Below are positions 10,181-19,484 of a stretch of DNA of 62,755 nucleotides, in pieces (position 1 is the stretch's first letter; every line of letters begins with the position of its first letter). Made by a program: the position numbers and the translations under genes. Under the pieces are notes generated by a model. That model made no database searches. It was not told where the DNA came from and saw nothing but the letters and a program-made list of their open reading frames with translations. The stretch comes from Saksenaea vasiformis B4078 (Eukaryota; Mucoromycota; Mucoromycetes; Mucorales; Saksenaeaceae): the NCBI GenBank assembly GCA_000697055.1, contig JNDT01002342.1, forward strand, positions 1 to 62,755, in the 5' to 3' direction.

Positions 10181-10825
10181 ATGCCCAAGAACAAAGGAAA
10201 AGTAAGTTTGAACAAACTACATTAAATGACCATTTGACCAACCCTTTTTTCTCCTCAAGGGAGGCAAAAACCGGAGAAGAGGAAAGAATGAGAACGAAGG
10301 AAGTAAGCGAGAGCTGATCTTCAAGGAGGAGGGCCAAGGTAAACAAGCAGTAGCTTATTGTTTAGATCTTATGATTGACTTGTTTTTATTGTTATAGAAT
10401 ATGCTCAAGTTACAAAAATGTTGGGTAACGGTCGTGTGGAAGCACAATGTTTTGATGGTGTTCGACGATTGGCTCACATTCGTGGTAAATTGAGAAAGAA
10501 GGCAAGTTACTACGATGGCAGAAAAGGTCAGACAACTAATCTTTCTTCTCATTTAGGTCTGGATTAACCAGGGCGACATCGTTTTGATTTCACTGCGAGA
10601 GTACCAAGATGAAAAGGCTGATGTGTTACTGAAGTACAACGCTGATGAGGCACGTTCGCTCAAGTCTTATGGTGAATTACCCGACACAACTAAAATCAAC
10701 GAAACCGAGACCTTTGGTGGTGAAGAAGATGATGAGGTTGAATTCGACTTTGATATTGACGAGGTAAGGACTTAAACAATTAAGAAGTAAGCAACCATAT
10801 ATTGATCAATCTGTTATAGATTTAA
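10181..10825 (+). CDS. translation initiation factor eIF1A
   Basis: Exons 10181-10201, 10260-10338, 10398-10501, 10557-10763 and 10820-10825. The protein begins [17 protein letters not shown], followed by the OB-fold ([26 protein letters not shown]) and the acidic tail, an almost residue-for-residue match to animal eIF1A. It binds the 40S A site, promotes scanning and, with eIF5B, subunit joining. Two oddities: intron 3 has a GC donor (AAG|GCAAGT, 10502), and the last coding exon contributes only ATT TAA, restoring the conserved D-I-D-x-I end that binds eIF5B. Without that last splice the protein would end in R-T. Confidence 0.97.
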
Positions 10826-10991
10826 TCATTACATTTCTCTCCTTCTCCTTCCATCCTCCCCCTTTTTTTTTCTTTTTTTTTCGCATTCTGTTCAACTTGC
10901 AACCCAAGCTTTTGATGGCTGGATCCAGTAATAAAAAGAAGACAGTATATACATGTGATTTGCTTTATTGGTCTTCTAAAATGTGTGATAT

Positions 10992-12569
10992 CTAGCGCAG
11001 TTCTTTATTGACCCATTCTTTGCTCTGCATTTGAACTAGTCGTGATAATGCTCGTTGAAAAGCAAATGCTTCTTCTTGTCCACTGAATAAGGGTGACGAT
11101 ACATCCGTCACATTGAGATCGTCCATTAACTTGCGCATATCGTCATCAATTTCTCCTGCACCTTCTTCTGCATTAAAAATCTCCATGATGTTGTTCTCTG
11201 CGCTTGCAATCAGCGTTGCCCGTGATTCGTAGATCGCATCGATAAATGTAATAAATCTTCTAGCCTCAGCCCGATGCTTCATCGTCATTCGAGGAATGCC
11301 AGTGAGTATAATGGTATGGAATCTCTTAACAATTTCTAAGTAGTCGGCTGCGCTCAAGGCGTTCGCGCAGACATCTGCAAACCGTAGTCTAGCCACGCCA
11401 TCGGCTTGCTCCGGTACAACCAATTCGCGTTTCAAAAACTGGATCGTCATTGGTCGCAATGGTTTCCCGTGTGTCAATTGCTTGGTCAACAAGTCAATCT
11501 GGTTTTGTGTCTCCGTATTCAGAGGATAAAAGTACACCTGCGACATTTCACGCTCGACTTTGCGATAGTCCGTTCCCGAATCCAGAGAGAGCACTTCACA
11601 TTTTTCCAACAACAGATCGATGCAGGGCAAGAACGACTGGCGCTGGATACCGTTCTTGTATAATTCGGTTGGATGACGATTGGAGGTTGTAACCAAAACA
11701 ACACCTCGATCGAACAGCTCCGTAAATAGTTTACGCAAGATCATCGCATCAGCGATATCTGTAACCTGGAATTCATCAAAGCACAGCACATAGGCATCCT
11801 TGAGGAGGTCGTCAGCAATAGGAGCAAGTGGGTTCGCCAGCGTTGGCTGAGCTGTCTTAATTTGGTGGATGCGAGCATGAACATCCAGCATAAAAGCGTG
11901 AAAATGGACACGACGTTTCCGGGAGATAGGCAATGTATCATAAAAGAGATCCATTACCATGGTTTTTCCTGTACCAACATTTCCGTAAACATACAGAGAC
12001 CTTGGACTCCATTTCCCGGATCTCACATCCTTCGACCCGCCAAACCATTGCGAAAACTAGCCATACTTTTGGTTTAGATAAAACCATATGGACCCCATCT
12101 ATAGCTGACACTTACAGAACCCAAAAGCGAACTCGGTGCCGCTTCAGAGGCTCCTTCGGGTACATAATGCTTGAGGTCATGCCAAAGAACGTCTAACTTC
12201 TTCACGATCTCTCGTTGATGTGAATCGGCACGGACCGCACCTCGACTCGTAATGTCATCGTATCTTGCTAAAGGTGCAATACCTTCAATGTCTGTCTTTC
12301 ATGATTAAACCTCTGCTCTTTTTACTTAGACAAATGGTTAGACCGGTCATACCTTTTCCCGGTGTTGGAGCAGTGTGATCAAGCTGCTCAACAGCAGCTG
12401 TCGATTGGAAACGCCGGGGTACATTTCCCATGAGTGCTGGCTGGACTGTCCTTCGCAAAGGCTTCACATTTCGAATCGCTGATGCTCGTGACCACACACG
12501 ATGGTAGACAATAGCACGATTCAATGTTTTTCTAAACATTGTTGAAGAGTAAAAAGAGCGATAATACAC
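10992..12569 (-). CDS. AFG1: AFG1-like mitochondrial AAA ATPase
   Basis: The N-terminal exon (12569 to about 12310) gives a basic, acid-free leader ending R-R-F-Q-S-T, typical of a mitochondrial presequence. A second ATG at 12539 is an equally good start. A middle exon (about 12290-12120) reads [14 protein letters not shown]. The long last exon (12026-10992, possibly beginning slightly upstream) has Walker A ([11 protein letters not shown]), Walker B ([15 protein letters not shown]), sensor T-S-N-R and the family C-terminus [16 protein letters not shown]1/LACE1 ATPases act at the mitochondrial inner membrane in protein quality control. The gene is convergent with eIF1A, with about 165 bp between their stops. 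Confidence 0.93.
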
Positions 12570-14718
12570 GATTTCAGGTCCCAGGCGGGGTTAAGTGTTC
12601 TATAGTGTGGGGCATCCGAATTAATGGATTTCATTGGTGGAAAAGATAAGCTTAAGACTTCTTCAAGTGATCTTTAGCAGCTTCTCCACGGGAAATCGTG
12701 TTTCCGTGGGATGCAGAGCGATTGAATCCGAATTGTCTGGGATTCAAGAAGGTCCAATTGCAATTGTAATGAATTCAAATACATTCCCGCGCTCCTGATC
12801 GTTTTCCCTATTGCCTTTTTCCCTTTTAACGGACGACCTTCATCAGTGTTGAATGATCTTTTTCGTATACCTATATCAATGCCTACCCTCTCCTGAATGG
12901 GTGAAATGTCTTCCTTTAACCCACGCACTCAAATACGATATCCACGCATCTTCATTTTTTGTCCAAGGAGTTCTATTTCCCAAAGATAAATAAGCACGTC
13001 TAGGACATGCTTATATGCCGGACACTGGCATTTACTTTGACCTGTGACATGCAATAGGACGTCAGAAACTAAGTACAAGCTGTACACTGTATCATTTTCT
13101 CATATAAGGAATACGAAATTACCTCGGACACTGCCGCAGTTAAAAATTAGGGGTTCTACTGCTCCTTGCTTCCCGTGATACATGTAATCTCGCCTGTCAC
13201 GCTACACTTGTTAACGTGGCTGTGCTATCATTGATATATTACGTTGACTAAGCATCCAGGAAACAAAACACAATTTTACGTATCATTATCTCTCAAAGAA
13301 CACCCAAATCTTTCCAGAATGATTGCTACGTTACTTGGCAATGAATTGCAGGATTATTTGATGTAATGCAAAGAGCATGAGACACGGGAAACGGCGAGAC
13401 TTCCCCGAAAAAGCCTGTAAAAAGATCAGGTTATACTCTCAGAGGTTATGCCCATCTAATCCCATGTCGAGGGACTAGTAAGAATGGTTTGGAGATGTTG
13501 AAGTGTAGCTAGCAATTGTTAAGCGATCTCTATTAAAATGATTGAGCTAGTGGAAAGAGGTACTGAAAGTGCATCTCCGGTCTGAATTAATCATCGCCAT
13601 TGACCGCGGAATCTCCGGCGATTGCAGCTGTGTTCGTGCTACATAACGCAAAAAGGAAACCGAGACATAGCAGAAATGGTTATGGTAATATCATGGAGGC
13701 TGCGGTGGTGGCGGCTCTGTGCAACTGTCTGCAGGATAAATACAGTTCAAATTTCAGAAAGTTCAAATGGGCTTTACATTGAGTGAACATTTGTATTCCG
13801 ACATGATCTACCATTGAATATATGTAATCTATTGTTATGTTTTCTATAGCACGTCAAACTAAAAAAAAAAAAAAAAGAAGGCTGCGCAAGAAGGACAAGA
13901 GTCAACGTTAGTTTGAAACAAACGACGGTCTCATGTCATGCAAAGTAACGGTTGCACTTTATTCACGCCTGATGTCGATTAGCCAGTTTTGTACTTAATT
14001 GAAAAAAGGTTGAGGCTAAATCAGTGGCTGGACATTATGCGTAATGAGTTGTTGTACAGAACCGTAGTAATTGCACGATGCCTGAGAACAGTATGAGCGC
14101 AGACCAGGATTTCAGTTAACAGGTTGACATCCAGCATGAAATATGTTCGCAGAAAAAAAAAGGCAAGATGTGGCACCTTTTCCTTGTTGACTAATAATAA
14201 AACTGCAGATCACGTAGAACCCCATATTACTGCTCTTTTTTTTTCATGTTTACCAATAAGTTATTGTTAGAAATATGGTTGATCTTCGCCGCAGCAATTT
14301 CATGTGGTCAGAACAACAAATCAAGAAACCTTCGTTTGTAACTACACTTTGGGATCTTCAGGGAGGGTTTTTTTTTTGGCTTCTTAACACGAAACATACA
14401 AGATGCCTCCGTGTTAGCGGCCATTTATTCCGTGTGTTTTTAAGAAAGAGAAATTAGGTGATAAGCAAAGCCCAAAAAATAGCTCCGCATGTGCAACCAT
14501 AGTACCGTATGATTTTCATGTTTTGGCGTTTGTTTTGAGCGCTGTTGGCTGTCTGTTATAGATGCTATTTTAAAATAGAGGTCATAGCTTACATAGACGT
14601 CCCAAGATTAGAAAGTGCTTTTTGAGTGAATAGCGAGGGACAACGTCTATTTTTCCCTGGGTTGATCTGTAACATAAGACGTTGTGCAACCGAAAGCTTA
14701 AATCTCAATCCTTTCAAT
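12570..14718. other. intergenic, no gene seen
   Basis: 2.1 kb without a supportable gene. The open frames 12674-12928 (minus), 13600-13782 and 14275-14457 have no family features, acceptable splice partners or strong codon bias. Several A/T homopolymers (for example 13861-13875). No tRNA, rRNA or CRISPR-like repeat found. Confidence 0.55.
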
Positions 14719-14726
14719 TATAAATA
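14719..14726 (+). promoter_or_regulatory. TATA box
   Basis: TATAAATA, 75 bp before the ATG at 14801 of the membrane protein gene; the standard spacing for a TATA-containing fungal promoter. Confidence 0.45.
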
Positions 14727-14800
14727 GGGAATATCCATAACTTTTCAGTTTATTGTTTTCCTTGTCTTAAAAACAGAAAAAAAAATATCAAACGCATCCA

Positions 14801-15709
14801 ATGAAATACGACAAGATGTCTAATGGCTCTACCACAATCGATATCGAATTACCCAACGATGGAGAAACATCAAGCAAAAAGGGCAAGACATCTGTTGGGC
14901 GTAGGCCAACCGTGAAGGAAGTTGCGCTTCAGTATCTCAAAAGCCAGCACGAATTTCCCAATCTTAACGATGTCAGCAAATGTGACACTAGCATGAAGAA
15001 GCGACTAGGACGTCTCAACGAATCAGTGATTATCATGAATGCTGTGGGCTTTATTCCTGCTTGCATCCTCTCAGTCGATCTCGTCACCGACCCGCGCACA
15101 ATCTTCATCTTGATTGTGTGCCTCATAGCATTGACGTCGGCAGATATTGTTCTTACGGTTGCCATGTATACCTACGGACATTTCTTTATACGAAAACCAC
15201 GGGCTGTTGTGCAAGAATCCTACAAAAGATACAATGGCTTCCGGCAACGGCATCATGCCAACAGTCTGGTTGATTCGGACTATCCTGAAGTAATAAACGC
15301 ATGGAAAAAGGTTCAGAGGGATTCCAAGATAGCCAATTCTAGATTAGTATCTGCAATTGCCTGGGCATTTATGTTTGCAGTCGATGCGATCCGAGTCATT
15401 GATCTTGGTTTATCTCTCACCCTCTGTGTTCTGATCCTGAAGCATCGAAAACCAGATCTGGAGCTAGGTGACCAAGCGCAAATTATCTTCAATATCTGGA
15501 TCTTTTGCTTCAATCTCTGCAATCTCGCAATCAACATATGGAAGATGATCAAGGAAGAACAAGAAGCCAAAAAAGGAAAGGAACCAAACGAGAAGGAGAA
15601 GCGAGAATTAGACAATGAGGGATTCGGTGAAGGATGGAACTTTGAAAGTACAATTAACGACGAAAGAGGAATTAACAAGGCTGTAAAAAATGAGGATGAG
15701 GAACATTGA
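14801..15709 (+). CDS. uncharacterised four-helix membrane protein
   Basis: Single-exon frame of 302 residues. A hydrophilic N-terminus (about 1-75, Lys/Ser/Asp-rich) is followed by two hydrophobic helices (about 78-95 and 102-125), a basic loop with F-I-R-K-P-R-A-V-V-Q and several Tyr/Arg residues, two more helices (about 188-210 and 226-245), and a very charged Lys/Glu tail from about 248. The second in-frame ATG (M-S-N-G-S) is five codons later. A TATA box lies 75 bp upstream. The long frame, promoter and clean topology support a real gene, but I do not recognise the family and assign no function. Confidence 0.7.
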   Translation: MKYDKMSNGSTTIDIELPNDGETSSKKGKTSVGRRPTVKEVALQYLKSQHEFPNLNDVSKCDTSMKKRLGRLNESVIIMNAVGFIPACILSVDLVTDPRTIFILIVCLIALTSADIVLTVAMYTYGHFFIRKPRAVVQESYKRYNGFRQRHHANSLVDSDYPEVINAWKKVQRDSKIANSRLVSAIAWAFMFAVDAIRVIDLGLSLTLCVLILKHRKPDLELGDQAQIIFNIWIFCFNLCNLAINIWKMIKEEQEAKKGKEPNEKEKRELDNEGFGEGWNFESTINDERGINKAVKNEDEEH

Positions 15710-15815
15710 GGACCAGTGCGGGAACGTCACTAGAAAAAAAAATCACATGCATTTACCATCATTACCTCATAGAATCATCTACTACTATATTGCATAAATA
15801 GCATATTATTTCACC

Positions 15816-15819
<4 letters not shown>

Positions 15820-15867
<48 letters not shown>
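15820..15867. repeat. (TA)n(TG)n microsatellite
   Basis: About 12 TA units pass directly into about 11 TG units. A compound dinucleotide repeat 110 bp after the membrane protein stop. Confidence 0.9.
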
Positions 15868-16461
15868 CTGTAGATAGTTTTATAAGGATATTTTAACGAT
15901 ACAGCAATTAGCTGGATTTATTGCAGGTTAAAAAGGATTGCTGATCTTGGATGTGTATGAGTCTACCCAATTTTTGGTCGAGAACGTCAGAGCCGCCAAA
16001 ATCAGAGTCTACCTGCTGACATTTCCGTCTACCGCTGCGCCAGGCATTCCAGTGTCCGCAGCAGAAATACACATCATGGTACTCATATTGCCAGACGGAA
16101 ATTTACAATTTGTAAACAGTCAAACAGGAGCATAAAAAAGTCCAGCATTGACTACACAACGTGTATCGGCGTTTTAAAGAAGATACCTGGAATTGAAAAA
16201 GAACTTGAAATGTTTCATGGACATAAAATCGATGGATGTGCCATTTACTCGGTAATTGGAATTTGCACGTCGATTGGTTATAACGGCAATATAAGCAAAA
16301 CACGGGTCAATAGTAATGTTGTCAGTGAAAGAAAGAAACGTCACTCCAGGCAGCTACTCACTGCATTTGCTTTTTAAAATTAAATCAGTTACATTACTGT
16401 GATCACTTATTTCCTTTGACATTGCACCATCGAAATCGGTTCAATCTAGCAAACCGTACCG

Positions 16462-16545
16462 ACTTCGTACTGTATCGCCTTTGTACTGTACTGCTTTTGT
16501 ACTGTACTGCTTTTGTACTGTACTGTCTTTGTGCTGTACCAACTT
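16462..16545. repeat. 16-bp minisatellite (TGTACTGTACTG-type)
   Basis: Two perfect and several imperfect copies of TGTACTGTACTGCTTT in tandem, flanked by further ACCGTACTG- and ACCGACTT-like degenerate units up to about 16630. Internally it is a short GTACT repeat, so it can also be read as a decayed GTAC-rich satellite. It may mark the edge of the decayed element that follows. Confidence 0.7.
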
Positions 16546-16649
16546 TTTACCGTACTGACATGGATACCGACTTTTAAAAACCGTCAGTAATCGGATTATT
16601 ACCGTAAACTGTAACGCACCATACCGAACTGTGCCGTTAGAGCCCTAGA

Positions 16650-17340
16650 TGCAGCAGCTGCCTACAAGCTTGCTATGCAGAAACAACTGAACTGCGCTCT
16701 CGCAACGAGCGAGTTCAGTCTTAAAATTAAAGTTTACGCTCATATGTGGGTGTATAGTAGACTCTGAGAAAAATTTGCCGTTGTCTGATCGACGTGTACA
16801 GCTTAGAATCATCGTATAAGCAGGACTCAATTCTCTTACCGCGACATTCGAGAAAGGTGACCGAGTAAGACTACGTCGTAGAATTGTCGGTCCAATCCTG
16901 CAGACGATTTTCGATGAACTGATTTTTCCAGACGAAATGGTAAACCTTTCCATTCAATTGAGAAACCTAATCCTTGCGTTTGTCAAAAGAGAGAGCCTAT
17001 CAGCGAAGATTCAACTGCACCAAAAAATCGATTTAAAAACATGAATAACAGAGAAATGTTCGTCGATAAGGTGTTGACGATGAGAAGCACGATCTTGTTG
17101 ATGTGGAATTTACAACGAATGATGCCTCTCGAGAGAAGTATCACTTGGATCATTGGAAGATATAACACAAAGCAAAGGATATCATCGACGTCTTCCGCAA
17201 TAGTGTGCTTCGCGAGAAGGATCACAAGCGCGTATTGACAATGAACATCGAAATTAGTGATCTGGAAGGCGGGATCATGGCGCTAAAGCTTAAGGCTCCA
17301 GCACTGAAAATACCCCAAATGTTGAAGTTAAGGGGAAAAG
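16650..17340 (+). pseudogene. decayed ORF remnant, unknown
   Basis: Reading + strand frames gives two gene-like stretches separated by stops and frame changes. The first is about 16835-17043 (F-E-K-G-D-R-V-R-L-R-R-R-I, then I-F-D-E-L-I-F-P-D-E-M). The second is about 17225-17330 (R-V-L-T-M-N-I-E-I-S-D-L-E-G-G-I). The amphipathic, charge-balanced character suggests an old coding sequence rather than random DNA. I cannot name the family. It directly follows the GTACT minisatellite, so a degraded mobile element is possible. Confidence 0.25.
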
Positions 17341-17584
17341 TTATATACTGTTTATTGAACAGATTTTTACGCTAATCTATATAAATTTTTGCATCCATGA
17401 GGAGCCACTTTTACGCTAAAAAAAATCAAGTATGCGTCCGTTAATACATAAATTGGCAACAAATTCATACACTACTTACATCAACGTGGCCCCTCGATGG
17501 ACGCGAAATTCATATAGACAGCATAAAAATTTGTTCATGGTTAGTAAATGGAATAATATTTGGATGTCACTTTACTTACCCCCC

Positions 17585-18179
17585 AAGGGTATTCCCATGA
17601 AATCATGAGGGCCGCACCCCGCACCGTGATGGGTGAGGGTGGGAGAAGGGGGAAGATTGGCTTCGATGTGAGCGGCCAATTGTAACGCGCTGCAGAGGAC
17701 TTGAAGCGATACAACGTCCAGCGATCTATTGTACAAGATGAGTGATGCTGAGTGCGACAACGTTTATTTTACTTACTTAAGTGATGGGTAAAGACGCCAC
17801 CACAGCCGAGATGGTTCGGGACGGAGGTCATACAGGCTAAACAATCCATCAAAAGACATGAGTGATCCTGGACGCATATTCCATCAAAAGTTACATACCG
17901 GGGATGTAAAATGAACAGAATCAAAAAAAAAAAAATTTCATGCGTCTCTTTAAATACGGTCACTTCACGCGTTCCAATCGGTGCGTTGGGGAACCTATTA
18001 CAATGGACTTAGCGCAATACACCTTTGATTCAGAAGCAAAGGTACCTGATTCTCTGCGCAAAGATACACTGCTCCTCACCGCAAGATTGAGTTAGTGTCG
18101 ACGCAAAGTAATATTTGGATGGCGTAAATGTGTGCTCAAAATCCAGTATTTTCACTGTCATCCGACAGCGCCCACCCAT
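17585..18179 (-). CDS. possible small spliced gene, Cys/His-rich, unknown
   Basis: A minus-strand reading starts at 18179 (M-G-G-R-C-R-M-T-V-K-I-L-D-F), runs through F-T-P-S-K-Y-Y-F-A-S and S-C-G-E-E-Q-C-I-F-A-Q-R-I-R, and splices (gtacct...taatag) to an exon with P-N-A-P-I-G-T-R-E-V-T-V-F-K-E. That exon stays open through a Cys-rich stretch (C-L-L-M-D-C-L-A-C, N-H-L-G-C-G-G-V-F-T-H-H-L). A gtaagt intron (about 17778-17728) leads in phase to S-L-D-V-V-S-L-Q-V-L-C-S-A and G-A-G-C-G-P-H-D-F-M-G-I-P-L, followed by another gtaagt donor. Matching phases and donors argue for a gene; the 3' end is unresolved and the family is unknown. Confidence 0.4.
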
Positions 18180-18647
18180 TTGTCAGTTCCTAGAGCATTC
18201 GTTGGAATCTACAGAAACCGTAGCCCAAAAACTAGTCAACTGGTAGATGCCACGCATTCCATGTGATAAATGTGTCCGACAGTTTTATCACAGGTGTTGT
18301 CACATCCACGTTCTGCGATAGGTTGTAACAATAGCCCATTTTTCTGCGGCATAAAAAAAACCCTGCATATGTAAGAGATCATGACGTATGCTTCCTCGTG
18401 ATAGACAAACATGCATGCATTTGTGCAACCGTCGCTTCAAATCGATCATGTCTACTGAAACGCCAAAGGTACATAGTTATGACGTATGGAGTAGCAGTAG
18501 TAGTAGTAGTAGCTGCTGTTTAGAAATAGGGAGAGCTCGATCGCTTTCTTTTTTCTTATGTACACGGGGATGCTATGTGCATAGAAAGATCGGTTCCATC
18601 AGGTTAATCATTCATCTTTGTCACTAGAAGTGATGTATCGGCAATCA

Positions 18648-18686
<39 letters not shown>

Positions 18687-19484
18687 TATACCTGGACGAG
18701 TCACCATGGGTTCATTTTGTGGAGACCTTTGTATGTAATGCAGGGAACTACACAGAGACGGTGCAAACTCCTCTGTTGAAACGATCGCATTATGTATCCC
18801 TAACCTCACTAACTTGTCATACGCCCCCACTTGCCTATTCCATGTGAGAGCCTGGCCACACTTCGTACCAGCAACGGAGTCCCTCGAGTAATGCAACCCC
18901 TCCGTACCTTGGATGTATCTTGTTCCTGTGGCGTAGATCTACCTGCTTCTCTCCGGAGATACACATGATAGGACGCGTAAGTTCTCAGAACACTATAACC
19001 TTTTCAGAAAAAAAAAACTCATTGTTTTGCAGAAGCTAGAAGTAGTAGTAGTAGTAGTAGTTTGTGATCTGGAGTAAGCCTCATGACCCGCGTTCCGAAA
19101 TCATTGCTGGCTTGTATTGCATGGTTGAACCATGCGATAGGAAAGCATGGTCCAATCGGGTAATAAATAATCTCGTTTCACATGGCAAGTGATGCACCTT
19201 GGCGAAAGACAGAAAAGGGTGAAACGACAAGAACAATCATTCTCCTCTTACCAAGGGGCCCGACGTCGCGGCAAGAGTAAGCGAGTGAGGAGGCTGCACA
19301 GATGGATGAACTTTGTACTCTTCTGCGGTGAGAAGGCACATTGCTTTTTATATGTATACATGTTTGAAAAAAGGAAAAAAGAAAGAAAGAAAAAACGAAG
19401 ACAAGGTTTATACATGAAATGGAGTACATTTACACAGAAAATGGAAGGCAGTTCTTTTTTGTTTTGTTTTTTGTTTTGTTTTCT
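18180..19484. other. intergenic with simple repeats
   Basis: 1.3 kb with no convincing gene. It contains (AGT)n at about 18495-18512, (AC)n at 18651-18683 and (AGT)n at 19041-19061. The frames overlapping them are low-complexity artefacts. The last part is the 3' flank of the chitin synthase gene. Confidence 0.55.
18651..18683. repeat. (AC)n microsatellite
   Basis: Sixteen uninterrupted AC units. Confidence 0.95.

Noticed and set aside
12674..12928. 84-codon minus-strand frame upstream of AFG1
   Set aside because: No domain, no start context and no splice-supported continuation.
18645..18896. Minus-strand frame with a Cys-Val repeat tail
   Set aside because: The Cys-Val run is a translation of the (AC)n microsatellite; the remainder has no supportable features.
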